Below are positions 27,195-36,348 of a DNA stretch of 64,000 nt, in pieces (position 1 is the first letter of the stretch; each line of letters starts with the position of its first letter). Below the pieces are notes generated by a model. It was not told where the DNA came from, did not search any database, and saw only the letters and a list, made by a program, of their open reading frames with translations. Position numbers and translations under genes: made by a program. This stretch comes from Paracoccaceae bacterium (GTDB taxonomy: Bacteria; Pseudomonadota; Alphaproteobacteria; Rhodobacterales; Rhodobacteraceae): the NCBI GenBank assembly GCA_024742405.1, contig JANSYP010000008.1, positions 121,773-185,772 of the forward strand, in the 5' to 3' direction.

Positions 27195-28678
27195 GCAGAA
27201 GCCCCTTCTTTGCTGCTGGCTGCATTGGCAACGGTGGGCGATGTGGTGCGCGAAACGAACCGCGCATTACGCGTATCGACCTGATAATCGACCAGATAAT
27301 CCGACGCGCAGGAGGCCAGTTCATCAACCTTTGCGATAATCAGTTCGGCCTTCTCATCGCACATCAGTGCCGAGATGTTCAACCTGATCCAGCCGGGCTT
27401 TTCGGTTTCCAGGCCGTGTTCGATCGCTTTCCGCGTCCGTTCGGAACTGGCCCGGTCGAGTCCGAGCAGGCGATGCGCATAGGAGCCCGCGCAAGCGCAG
27501 CCGCCGCGTGCCTGAATACCGTGCAGATCGCTCAGAAGCCGGGTGAAGAACTGGTGATGCACGTAGCCACCCTTGCCATCGCGCACGCGAAACGAAAATA
27601 GCGGCAGGCTGGGCGCAAGAGGGTTGCCAAGGAGCTCGATGGCCGGGTTCTCGCGCCAGACCGACAGCGCCCGCTCGCGCAACGTGGCATGGCGACGATC
27701 CAGCCAGTCCTGTCCCATCGCCTCCTTGACCAACATCACGAGTGCGGCCCGGATATCGCCGACAACATTCGGAGTTCCGGCTTCCTCGCGATGGGAAATG
27801 TTGCGGGAGTAGACATGGGACCAGGGCGACACGAACGACACCGTGCCGCCGCCGGGGAGGGTGGGTATGTCGCGCCGTACAATGCCATCGCGTATCACCA
27901 TGACCCCCGATGCGCTCGGCCCACCGGGAAATTTGTGCGTCGAGAACACGATAGCGTCTTTCTCGCGGTCCGTACTCGCCTGCATGTCCATCGCGATATA
28001 AGGGGCGCCGCAGGCATAGTCCCAGATCGCCAGCGCGCCGTAGCGTTTGAGCAGGCGGGTGACAGGATCGGGATCCGTCAGAATACCGGTGACGTTGGAC
28101 GCCGCCGAAAACGCCCCGACGATCAGCTCAGCCGTTTCAGCCCTCTGCAGCTCCGTTTCGAGCACGCCCATGTCGGGGCCACCGGTCGCGGCTTCGGGGA
28201 TCTCGACGGTCTCTGCCCCGCTTTCGCGCCAGGGCAGAAGATTGGAATGATGCTCATAGGGTCCGACCAGAACGACGACGCGCGCCCCGCGGGCCGTCAT
28301 GGCCGGGATGTCGAGCAGGTTCACCATCCGGTTCAGGCCGTTGGTCGCCCCGGAGCCGGTGAAGACCACGCTGAAATCATCCGTTGCACCGGTGAGGCGG
28401 GCGATTTCTGCCCGCGCACTCTCGCGCAAGCGCGTCGAGAAGGCGCCGCAATAGGAGGCTTCGGTGTGGCTGTTGGCATAGAAGGGCAGCACCTCGTCGC
28501 GGATGAAATCCTCAATCTGCGCCAGGGCGCGCCCCGACGCCACATAGTCGGCATAAATCAGGGGTTTGCGTCCGTAGGGGCCCGGAATCGTGGCAGACGC
28601 ACCGAGCAGCCCGTCGCGCAACTCTTCGATCAGGTGATCGGACTGCAGCGAACTCTTGAAAGATTCGATCGGTGTCAT
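27191..28678 (-). CDS. Class-V aminotransferase fold PLP enzyme (cysteine-desulfurase-like)
   Basis: The 495-residue protein from MTPIESFKSS has the class-V fold: IYADYVASGRAL, VFTGSGATNGLNRMV, the PLP lysine in VFSTHKFPGGPSASG and a cysteine-containing loop in ARGGCACAGSYAHRLLG. That loop is in the place of the desulfurase active-site cysteine, so a C-S lyase or epimerase role is possible as well as transamination. It is the first gene of the ten-gene operon. The start was chosen because upstream in-frame codons cover the divergent promoter. Confidence 0.85.
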   Translation of the reverse strand: MTPIESFKSSLQSDHLIEELRDGLLGASATIPGPYGRKPLIYADYVASGRALAQIEDFIRDEVLPFYANSHTEASYCGAFSTRLRESARAEIARLTGATDDFSVVFTGSGATNGLNRMVNLLDIPAMTARGARVVVLVGPYEHHSNLLPWRESGAETVEIPEAATGGPDMGVLETELQRAETAELIVGAFSAASNVTGILTDPDPVTRLLKRYGALAIWDYACGAPYIAMDMQASTDREKDAIVFSTHKFPGGPSASGVMVIRDGIVRRDIPTLPGGGTVSFVSPWSHVYSRNISHREEAGTPNVVGDIRAALVMLVKEAMGQDWLDRRHATLRERALSVWRENPAIELLGNPLAPSLPLFSFRVRDGKGGYVHHQFFTRLLSDLHGIQARGGCACAGSYAHRLLGLDRASSERTRKAIEHGLETEKPGWIRLNISALMCDEKAELIIAKVDELASCASDYLVDYQVDTRNARFVSRTTSPTVANAASSKEGASA

Positions 28679-28772
28679 CGTAGCCCGGGGCTCCTGGCGG
28701 GGATTTGTACAAGAGGCAATTTTGACAACAGAAGGGCAAAAATCATCCCTCAATTCAGCGTGGAAACTCACC

Positions 28773-28790
28773 ATGATCTATCATATGATC
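28773..28790. promoter_or_regulatory. Palindrome in the lrp divergent promoter, probable operator
   Basis: ATCATATGAT at 28780-28789 is a perfect 10-bp palindrome within the AT-rich ATGATCTATCATATGATC, only 6 bp before the Lrp-type start and about 100 bp upstream of the aminotransferase-fold start. Lrp/AsnC proteins bind AT-rich dyads and repress themselves, which fits this position. Further GATC/ATAT motifs continue into the first codons. Confidence 0.5.
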
Positions 28791-28795
28791 TCAAA

Positions 28796-29269
28796 ATGAT
28801 GCTAAATATCGATCATATAGACTGCCAGCTTCTCAAGGAGCTGCAACGGGACTCGTCACGCTCTCAGCGGGCCTTGAGCGAAAAGGTCGGCCTGTCGCAG
28901 AATGCCTGCTGGCGCCGCCTCAAAGCACTGGAAGAGGCGGGGGTCATCCGCAATCGCACCGTCGTGCTCGACCGCGAATTGCTGGGCGCGGGGCTGGTCG
29001 TGTTTGTGATGATCCGCACGCGGCATCACTCCGCGGCGTGGCTGGAACATTTTCGGCGGCACGTCTCAAAGATCGAAGATGTCGTCGATTTCTTCCGTAT
29101 CGGTGGCGAGTACGACTACCTGCTTAAGATCGTGACCCGGGACATGACCAGTTACGACGCCTGCTACCGCCAGCTCATCGCTGATATCGAGCTCGAAACG
29201 GTCACGTCCCTTTTTGCGATGGAAGCCATCGAAGAGCAGCGCCCCATTCCGTTGCGCCCGACACGCTAG
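28796..29269 (+). CDS. Lrp/AsnC family transcriptional regulator
   Basis: The 157-residue protein has an N-terminal helix-turn-helix (DHIDCQLLKELQRDSSRS then LSEKVGLSQNACWRRLKAL) and a C-terminal RAM domain (EDVVDFFRIGGEYDYLLKIV). It is divergent from the ten-gene operon and very likely senses an amino acid or amino-acid-like compound to control it. Either of two adjacent ATG codons (28796, 28799) could be used. Confidence 0.93.
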   Translation: MMLNIDHIDCQLLKELQRDSSRSQRALSEKVGLSQNACWRRLKALEEAGVIRNRTVVLDRELLGAGLVVFVMIRTRHHSAAWLEHFRRHVSKIEDVVDFFRIGGEYDYLLKIVTRDMTSYDACYRQLIADIELETVTSLFAMEAIEEQRPIPLRPTR

Positions 29270-29580
29270 CACCGCCCATCGGTTTGGTGCCGGCGGCGAA
29301 GGCCATTCCGGTTCCCAACTGTACTGCCGGATACTGCGGATTGAGCGTCGCTCGGAAGTCGGAGCGCGCCCGCTCGCGTCATCCGGTCTGCACGCCCCGC
29401 GTTGGGGTGCATTCAGTCCTGCCGATTGGGCGCAGGGCGCCAGGTTTCCGCGCGACGCACGCTTACTGCTGTCGTTGTAGCACTCCCTCCGATCCTCGGT
29501 CCGGTTGCGATCACATTGCGTGAAAGGAACGCAAATCACGTCCCACCATTCGGGCCGGCGTTGGCTGTTCCAGGGCGAAA
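29270..29580. other. Intergenic region, nothing recognised
   Basis: About 310 bp after the Lrp-type gene with only short frames and no recognisable motif. It begins a 2.6-kb stretch of decayed sequence. Confidence 0.5.
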
Positions 29581-29871
29581 CGGAACGTAATCCTACGCAC
29601 GATCGTGCCAATCGTCAGCCTCAGCGATCTCTCGCCCGGAGCAGGCGCCGAGGCGGGATACGGTAACAAGATCCAGGGTCTTTTCTTTTCGCCCAAGGCT
29701 CCTTCGCGCGGTGGGTTGATCTGGGATGCAGGGCCGGTGATCCAAGATCCGACCTCGACCGATACCGCCATTGCCCCTTACCAGTGGGGTGGCGGCATAA
29801 CGGCCGTTTGGCTGAAGCAGGATGGCCCCGGGATCTACGGTGCGCTGGCCAACCACATCTGGTCCATTTGC
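29581..29871 (+). pseudogene. Fragment of an outer-membrane transporter-like protein
   Basis: One frame reads RNVILRTIVPIVSLSDLSPG, then GLFFSPKAPSRGGLIWDAGP and YGALANHIWSI. This is the wording of an outer-membrane beta-barrel family (often labelled transporter or phenol-degradation MetA-like), where the normal text is LFFSPxxPxxGxIWGAGPV and GALANHIWSFAG. Only a middle segment of about 95 residues remains, with no start or C-terminal barrel. The frame runs into unrelated sequence and stops at 29907. Confidence 0.6.
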
Positions 29872-30016
29872 GACCTCCTTCAGCTAAAACAGCGAACCCA
29901 ACTATGACCGAGAGGATGACGACTGTTCAGTACCGATCAACGTCACAGTCGGTCGCGTGGTAAAGCCCGGCAAATGCCCCGTGCAGTTCATGGGCGGCGC
30001 CCGGTATCGGGCCACT

Positions 30017-30388
30017 TCACCGGAGGACGGAAGCCGACGAGACATCTGCGATTGTCGGCTGGGTGAGCAACGCCTTCCCGACCGTGGTCGCAGTGTTCGG
30101 CTGTCCCACAAGAAAACGGGTGTCCGGAAACTTCGCCCGGGCCGAGTCGCTTTGGCGATGCGGCGAGACAAAGGCGATTTCCGCCGGGCACCAATCCGCA
30201 CCCGCGAAGCTTTCGATCGCGGTGATCGTGCCCTGAACGTTGAGCCATTCCGCAGACGTGACGAACGGATGCGCGCGCGTCCGCGCTATCTCGATGATCA
30301 CCCGCAGGTTGGGTCCTTCGCTCCGGAGCTCCGTACGCACGTCGCCGTCCTCACGCGCAGCGAAGCGCGTGAAGGCGCGCGGGCGCAT
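30017..30388 (-). pseudogene. Fragment of an AraC-type regulator, ligand-binding domain
   Basis: The minus-strand frame contains FAGADWCPAEIAFVSPHR and FPDTRFLVGQPNTATTV. These match the Arabinose-binding-like N-terminal domain of AraC-family regulators (normally GxDWxPxEIxFxxPxP and FGxPxxA). No AraC helix-turn-helix follows, and the reading frame ends in unrelated sequence. It lies divergent from a decayed DUF1254 gene, so it may be the relic of that gene's regulator. Confidence 0.6.
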
Positions 30389-30429
30389 CAGGCCAGACGG
30401 TGCATTGGCAAGCGCGGTTTGAAACGGCC

Positions 30430-31112
30430 GGCTAGGTACCCGCGGCGATGCGTGCTGGGCGCCGAGGAAATCTGGCGCGCCCTGCGAGACGTGGTTTCAA
30501 AGCGTCGGGGCGGAAAGCGGCGATGTCGTCATCTTCGAAAAACTCATGGAGTCCAATTCGCTGTTTCTGACGGCGAACGCAGATACGGTCTGCTACTTGG
30601 CCCGGCTCGACCTGTCGGACGGGCCGATCGTGATCGACCAACCGTCGGGCGGGCTCGGCACGATCGAAGATTCTTTGTTTTCCTGGGTGATCGATATTGG
30701 CCGGCCGAGATCGGACCGCGGTCTGGGAGGCAAACACCTGATCGTCGCGCCGTAACATGACGGACAGTGGCTCCAGGGCGGCATTTTCCATTGCCTATAC
30801 GCTCGACAGCGCTGGGATGATCATGAACCTGCCCGAAGTCGGGTCCCAAAACCTGATCGGCTTATTAGACGCGGACGGAAATCCCTATGACGGATCCGGG
30901 ACTTGCAAGGTAATGCGGCCCAAGGACACTCCGGCGAAGGCCTTCTGGTCCGTAACACTCAATGACAACCAGACAAGGTCAATGCTGCAGGTGCCGCAGA
31001 AATGCCGACGGTCCGGCATCCAATCCTATCTGACCCCCGCCGCCACGGCGGTCCTATACCGAATTTCTTCGACAAGCCCGGGCAACTGAGCGGGGTCGAA
31101 CTGGTCGAGTAG
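30430..31112 (+). pseudogene. Decayed DUF1254/DUF1214 domain protein gene
   Basis: Three reading-frame pieces follow the family order. SGDVVIFEKLMESNSLFLTA and DLSDGPIVID come first (30507-30752), ending at an in-frame TAA at 30753. Then, in another frame, LLDADGNPYDG, FWSVTLNDNQTRSMLQ and SYLTPAATA appear (about 30858-31050). Finally NFFDKPGQ and ELVE reach a TAG at 31110. The blocks correspond to the N-terminal DUF1254 and C-terminal DUF1214 domains. At least two frameshifts and one stop show that the gene is dead. Confidence 0.72.
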
Positions 31113-31919
31113 GTCGAGTCCCGTCGGGTTGGTTGCGATCGAAACCGGCCTTCCGCCCCTAGGCGAGAATATTGGCCTCAACAGAATCGTGCGCATGAAC
31201 CAGCCCGGTTTTCAGAGCCTGGAATCCCGGACCGCGCTCAAGGTGGCGCGGTCCGGATGAGCAGATGGCTCTCTGTGAGCCCCATTGGTGCGTCTTGGTG
31301 GGACCGGGACGGTCGATATCGAGCCGTTTGCCCGGCAATCGACCCAGTGGCGATGTCACGGCTCACTCTCGCAGAGCCACCATGGGTCAACGTCCTTCGG
31401 GCCATTGGCCTCTCTTGTGACATTACGCTGTCCTACTGCGCCCGGTCGGCCGCGAAACGTTTTGATCTTCCTTGGCCGTCTTCGTGCACCGTTCACTCTC
31501 TCTCTCGCCGGAGTTTTGCGCGGAAACACTCCCTCTGCTTGGACCAGCCCCGAGGGCAACGTCCCATCTGGAGGTCTCAGGTAGTCGCGGTCCGGTTTTT
31601 GGAGAAGGTCATAGAGACGACCGCTCTGTGCGATGAGATGTCAGTTCGGCTCTGGCACACTCTCCAAACGTAGTTCTGACGCCCCAGATCGGTGCCTGCT
31701 CACGGTACGTGATCGGAATTGGGGCGGCGGTGACGGTGTCGCGAATGACACCGACATTTCTGGCGTTTGGAGGCTGGGTTGCCTCCGGACCCGCGCGGAT
31801 TTCACCCCGTGCAGCGTTGTCGGTCGGCAGAGCCACTTCGTGTGGCGGAAGCAACTCGGGGGTTGTAGCGTGGCGATGAAGCGAACCGCAGGCAACGCTG
31901 GACAGCAGGGAACCGCCGG
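31113..31919. other. Intergenic region, no recognisable gene
   Basis: About 800 bp between the DUF1254 remnant and the FAD oxidoreductase. A short frame reading NRIVRMNQPGFQSLESRTAL near 31175-31257 looks like another coding remnant but could not be assigned. The rest has no conserved features. The promoter of the FAD oxidoreductase must lie near its right end. Confidence 0.45.
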
Positions 31920-33284
31920 ATGCGTAAGATCACAGAACCCGCACGGCAGGTGGATGTCGTTTTTGAAACGGATGTCATCGTCGTCGGGTCCGGCCCGGCG
32001 GGGCTTGCGGCCGCACTTTCTGCGGCGCGCGCTGGTGTCGATGTCGCCCTGGTGGAGCGGTTCGGCTGCTTTGGCGGCAATATCACCGCGGTCGGGGTCG
32101 AGGGCTTCGCCTGGTACCGCCACGAGGCCACGATCGAGGCTGGCGGGATCGGCCGTGAATTCGAGGAACGGGCGAAAGAGATGGGTGCGGCTGTTCCCGA
32201 AAGCCAGTCGCTCAGCTACGAGCTCGACAGCGAAGGGTTCAAGATCGTCGCCGACAGGATGGTCGAAGAGGCCGGGGTTCATCCGATGCTGCACCGCCAG
32301 TTCGTGGCGCCCGTCATGGACGGTGAACGGATCACCGGCATCATCACGGAGTCAAAGGCCGGGCGCGAAGCGATCCTGGGAAAGGTCGTCATCGACGCCA
32401 CCGGCGACGCAGACGTCGCCCATCGCGCTGGCGCGCCGACCAGTATGACGCCGCGCGAATCCATGATGGCGGCCTCGGTGATGTTCCACCTCGCAGGCGT
32501 CGACAAGAGAGCATTCATGGACGGGGTCAGATCCGATCCTCAGACCTACAAGGATTGGGGTGGCGGGGGCGAATGGACGATCGAGACCACCGGCAAGGAA
32601 GACGACATGTTTTCGCCCTTCATCAAGAAGCCCTTTGATCAAGCCATCGCGGAAGGGCTGATCCCGCCGCACCTCAACACGATCGCAGGCACATGGGGCG
32701 CGGTACATGACACCGGTGAACTGACCTACATGAACCTGATTCACCTCGACGAGATAGACGGCACCGATCCCGACAGCCTGACACGGGGCGAAATCGAGGG
32801 GCGCCGCCAGGCGATGCTCGCCGTGGAAGCGCTGCGCCGCTTCATGCCCGGCTGCGGCGGGGCGCGGCTGCGGAATTTCGGGATGACCGTCGGCATCCGC
32901 GACACGCGAAAGATCGATGCCGTCTACAACATGACCGAAAGCGACGTACGCGAGCAGGGGCGGTTCGAGGACTCCATCGGGATCTATCCCGAGTTCATCG
33001 ATGGCTATGGCATCCTGATCCTGCCCACCACCGGGCGCTACATGCAGCTTCCCTATCGGTCGATGTTGCCAAAGAGCGTCAAGGGTCTGTTGGTGGCCGG
33101 ACGATCGACGGGCGGCGACCGGGTCGCCCATGCTGCGACGCGCAACATGTCCTGCTGTGCGGTCGTGGGCCAGGCCGGGGGGGCGGCTGCAGCGCAGGTC
33201 GTGAAGTCGAACCGCGATTTTGACGATGTGGATCTGACGGCCGTCAGGTCGGAGCTGGACCGCCAGGGCATGCGCGTCGACTGA
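31920..33284 (+). CDS. FAD-dependent oxidoreductase
   Basis: The 454-residue protein has an N-terminal FAD-binding motif (VIVVGSGPAGLAAALSAARAG, residues 19-39) and FGCFGGNITAVGVEG, both typical of the FAD_oxidored group near glucose-inhibited-division and succinate-dehydrogenase flavoproteins. KVVIDATGDADVAHRAGAP and LLVAGRSTGGDRVAHA complete the FAD site. Substrate unknown. An AGGGAA ribosome site lies 9 bp upstream. It converges on the amine-oxidase-like gene with a 9-bp gap, next to a polyamine-type importer. Confidence 0.85.
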   Translation: MRKITEPARQVDVVFETDVIVVGSGPAGLAAALSAARAGVDVALVERFGCFGGNITAVGVEGFAWYRHEATIEAGGIGREFEERAKEMGAAVPESQSLSYELDSEGFKIVADRMVEEAGVHPMLHRQFVAPVMDGERITGIITESKAGREAILGKVVIDATGDADVAHRAGAPTSMTPRESMMAASVMFHLAGVDKRAFMDGVRSDPQTYKDWGGGGEWTIETTGKEDDMFSPFIKKPFDQAIAEGLIPPHLNTIAGTWGAVHDTGELTYMNLIHLDEIDGTDPDSLTRGEIEGRRQAMLAVEALRRFMPGCGGARLRNFGMTVGIRDTRKIDAVYNMTESDVREQGRFEDSIGIYPEFIDGYGILILPTTGRYMQLPYRSMLPKSVKGLLVAGRSTGGDRVAHAATRNMSCCAVVGQAGGAAAAQVVKSNRDFDDVDLTAVRSELDRQGMRVD

Positions 33285-33293
33285 CGCGTCCCG

Positions 33294-34595
33294 TCACCAG
33301 CCGAACCTGTCGCGAAGACGGTAGGCGAGAACGGAAGGCGCCAGAAACCACGGCGTTCCGGAGTAGAAAGGCCGCGTCGGGTTGGGGATCGCGTCAAAGG
33401 CGGTCTCAGCATCGTCGAGCCCGGCTGCGCGCCGGCCGATCTTCATGCCGAGATACCCGGCCATGCCCACGCCGGAGCCACAATAGCCCATCGCGTAAAA
33501 GAGCCCCGCGTCCTCGCCGCAATGCATGAGGGCATCGAAACTGTAGGCGACTGTGCCGCTCCAGGAATGGCTGATCCGCGTCCCGGCCAGGCCCGGAAAC
33601 AGCCGGACCAGTTCGGCCAGCAGGATCGGACCGGTCCGGCGGGTGTCGGTTTCGCGCAATGATACGCGGCCTCCGAACAGAACCCGGGTCCTGTCTGGCG
33701 AAGGGCGGTAGTAGTAAACGAGCTTTCGGGTGTCCGACAGGATCCGGTCGGTCGGAAAGAGGCTGTCCATGAGATCGACCGGAATGGGTTCGGTGGCAAT
33801 GACATATGATCCGATGGGGATCACGCGGCGCCGGTGCCACGGTGAGAGCGGACCGCTGTAGCCGTTGGTGGCCAAAATCACCTTGCCGGCCCGAATCTTG
33901 CCCATTTCGGACCGCAATTGGAAACCGGGTGCCCGGCGCTCCAGTTCCGTCACCTGGCAGTGCGGCACCACGTGCACCCCAGCCGCGCGGCAAAGCCCGA
34001 GCAACGCGCGGTGGTACTTTCCTGGATCCAGACTCGCGTGCCGCGGAAACACGGCTCCACCGAAATAGGCCTCCGTTCCGAGTTCCGTGACCATCTCGCC
34101 ACGCGGAACCATGTAGGCACCCGTTTCGAAAGCGGGGATCGGGGCAGCGATGTCGCGGGCGAGCCTGTCGTAGGTTTTGGCCAGATGCGCACCGTGAAAC
34201 CTGCCCACGACCTGAAAATCCGCGTCGAGTCGCTCCTCGGAGATGAAGGCTTCCGTGAAATCGAGCGACGCCTGACCCTCGCGCAGGATCGCGGTGGCTG
34301 TGTCCTCGCCGTATCGACCGGCGAGTTTTGCAAAGGGTGGCTTGATACTCGTCGAGACTTGCCCGCCATTGCGTGTGCTGCAGCCCCAGCCCGGTGCTTC
34401 GGCCTCCAGAACGACGGTTGAACGCCCGGCCCGCGCACACTGGAGCGCGGCGTGCAGACCCGTGTAGCCGGCCCCCACCACGACCACGTCGGCTTCATCG
34501 GGAAGGGCGTCACCTGTGGAAGGGTCGGGGGGGCAAACCTCCCACCAATAGGGTGTGGACTTGGCGTCTTCCGTAAAGGCGGAAGCCATTGTCAC
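33294..34595 (-). CDS. DAO-family FAD oxidoreductase (gamma-glutamylputrescine-oxidase-like)
   Basis: The 433-residue protein has the DAO-type FAD motif VVVVGAGYTGLHAALQCARAG, then GWGCSTRNGGQVSTSIKPP, and ends FYAMGYCGSGVGMAGYLG. This is the pattern of PuuB/OrdL-like oxidases that act on secondary or primary amines. It is the last gene of the PotDABC-type operon (6 bp after the permease), so it probably oxidises the imported amine and releases ammonia or an aldehyde. Confidence 0.87.
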   Translation of the reverse strand: MTMASAFTEDAKSTPYWWEVCPPDPSTGDALPDEADVVVVGAGYTGLHAALQCARAGRSTVVLEAEAPGWGCSTRNGGQVSTSIKPPFAKLAGRYGEDTATAILREGQASLDFTEAFISEERLDADFQVVGRFHGAHLAKTYDRLARDIAAPIPAFETGAYMVPRGEMVTELGTEAYFGGAVFPRHASLDPGKYHRALLGLCRAAGVHVVPHCQVTELERRAPGFQLRSEMGKIRAGKVILATNGYSGPLSPWHRRRVIPIGSYVIATEPIPVDLMDSLFPTDRILSDTRKLVYYYRPSPDRTRVLFGGRVSLRETDTRRTGPILLAELVRLFPGLAGTRISHSWSGTVAYSFDALMHCGEDAGLFYAMGYCGSGVGMAGYLGMKIGRRAAGLDDAETAFDAIPNPTRPFYSGTPWFLAPSVLAYRLRDRFGW

Positions 34596-34601
34596 CTCCC
34601 G

Positions 34602-35462
34602 TCACTCGGACGGAGCGGGACGCTGAACAACAACGGAAATCAATGCCAGCAGACCCGAGCCGACCATGAGGAAGAAGGAAACGGCGTTCAGGACGGGCGT
34701 CGAGCCGACCTTGGCCATACGGTCGTACATGGTGATGGTCAGCGGGCTCTCCGACCCCACGAGAAAGAGCGTGGTGTTGAAGTTCTCGAACGAGACGAGG
34801 AAGGCGACGATTCCGGACGCGATCATTGCCGGCCGAAGGAACGGCAGCGTGATTGTGAAAAGCACGCGCGCGCGGCCGGCGCCAAGATTGTACGCCGCCT
34901 CTTCGAGAGAGAGATCGCACTTGCGCAGCCGTGCCGTGATGACGAGCGACGTGATCGTCGTGATGAACGAGAACTGTCCCAGCACCACCAGAAACAATCC
35001 CGGCCTCAGAAACTCCAACTCTATCCCGAAACGATCGTCGGCGGTATTTGCGACATTGCTGGCCAGCACGAGGATCGAGATGCCGAGGATGACCCCGGGA
35101 ATCACAAGGGGCACGATCATCAGGATGTAGAAGAAGTTCTTGTAGGGGAACTCCCGCCGCACAAAGAGAAACGCGTTCGTGGTGCCGACGGCAACCGAGA
35201 GCGTCGAAACCATGAGCGCGATCACGAACGAATAATACAGCCCCCGCAGCAATCGACGGTCGTGGAACATGCCGAGCTTTGGCTCGGTATCGTTGAAGAA
35301 CCAGTCGAGGGTGAACCCTTGCCAGGGAAGCGAGGGGAAGAGGGAATCGTTGAACGCGAACGTCCCGGCCGCGACGAGTGGCGCGGCGAGAAAGACGAAA
35401 AACGCGACGATGTACGCCTGGTAGCCGAAGAGCAGCGCCTTGCTGGTGTTTGCCCGTGCCAT
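34602..35462 (-). CDS. ABC transporter permease, PotC type
   Basis: The 286-residue protein has six membrane helices and the EAA loop SLEEAAYNLGAGRARVLFTI. It is the second pore subunit of the second polyamine-type importer in the window. It lies 10 bp after its PotB-type partner and 6 bp before the oxidase gene. Confidence 0.92.
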   Translation of the reverse strand: MARANTSKALLFGYQAYIVAFFVFLAAPLVAAGTFAFNDSLFPSLPWQGFTLDWFFNDTEPKLGMFHDRRLLRGLYYSFVIALMVSTLSVAVGTTNAFLFVRREFPYKNFFYILMIVPLVIPGVILGISILVLASNVANTADDRFGIELEFLRPGLFLVVLGQFSFITTITSLVITARLRKCDLSLEEAAYNLGAGRARVLFTITLPFLRPAMIASGIVAFLVSFENFNTTLFLVGSESPLTITMYDRMAKVGSTPVLNAVSFFLMVGSGLLALISVVVQRPAPSE

Positions 35463-35472
35463 GATCCGCCCC

Positions 35473-36339
35473 TCAGGTCCGTGCGACCGTGTTGGTCAGC
35501 GACTGCCCGCTCAGACGCAACCCGAGCCAGACGACGAAGGATGTGAATGCAAGCAGCAAGAAGCCGAACGCGGCGCCGGACTCCCAGTTGAAGCGGGTGA
35601 TGAACTGGTCATAGATCTGCTCGGTGAACCAGCTCGAGTTCTTGCCGCCCAGCAGGATCGGCGTGAGGTAGCTCCCCGCTGTGAGCATGAACACGACGAT
35701 GCAGCCCGCGACGATGCCGGGCATCGCATAGGGGATGATGATCCGCCGCAATACTGTCAGAGAGTTGCCCCCGAGATTGTACCCGGCCTCGATCATGTCG
35801 TCTCCCATGCCGTCAAGCGTGGAGACGAGCGGCACGATCATGAACAGGATCACTGTGTAGACCAGCCCAATGATGACGGTCACATCGTTGTAGAGAAACT
35901 CGATGCCATGGTCGGTCATGCCGGTCCAGATCAGGAAGCTCGAGATCACGCCGGTCTCGCGCAGAAGCAGGATCCAGCCGAACGCCCGGATAAGGTCGCT
36001 GACCCAGAGCGGGATTAGGCACATCAGGAACAATGCTCCACGCGACCGCTTGCCCGCGATTTTCGCGATGTAGTAGGCGACAGGAAAGCCGATTAACAGC
36101 GCCAGAGCGGTCACCAGCAGCGACATCGAACCCGTCCTGAGCAACGTGTTCCAGTAGATCGGCTCGTTGATGAAATCGATGTAGTTTCCGAAACCGAATT
36201 CATACACGCGCGGGGCTACTTTTTCGCGCAGCGACAGCGCCACCATGCCGATATGTGGCAACAGGATCAGCAGAACGATCCAGAGGGCGAAAGGAGAAAA
36301 GAGCAGGATCAGCGAGAGACGTTTTACGTCGGACGACAT
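35473..36339 (-). CDS. ABC transporter permease, PotB type
   Basis: The 288-residue protein has six membrane helices and the EAA loop MIEAGYNLGGNSLTVLRRI. It pairs with the PotC-type permease downstream. The ATPase gene lies 9 bp upstream. Confidence 0.92.
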   Translation of the reverse strand: MSSDVKRLSLILLFSPFALWIVLLILLPHIGMVALSLREKVAPRVYEFGFGNYIDFINEPIYWNTLLRTGSMSLLVTALALLIGFPVAYYIAKIAGKRSRGALFLMCLIPLWVSDLIRAFGWILLLRETGVISSFLIWTGMTDHGIEFLYNDVTVIIGLVYTVILFMIVPLVSTLDGMGDDMIEAGYNLGGNSLTVLRRIIIPYAMPGIVAGCIVVFMLTAGSYLTPILLGGKNSSWFTEQIYDQFITRFNWESGAAFGFLLLAFTSFVVWLGLRLSGQSLTNTVART

Positions 36340-36348
36340 GGCAGCCCC

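Noticed and set aside
31633..32448. Plus-strand frame upstream of and overlapping the FAD oxidoreductase
   Set aside because: It lies out of frame with the strong FAD-binding protein and has no domain; it is a GC shadow.
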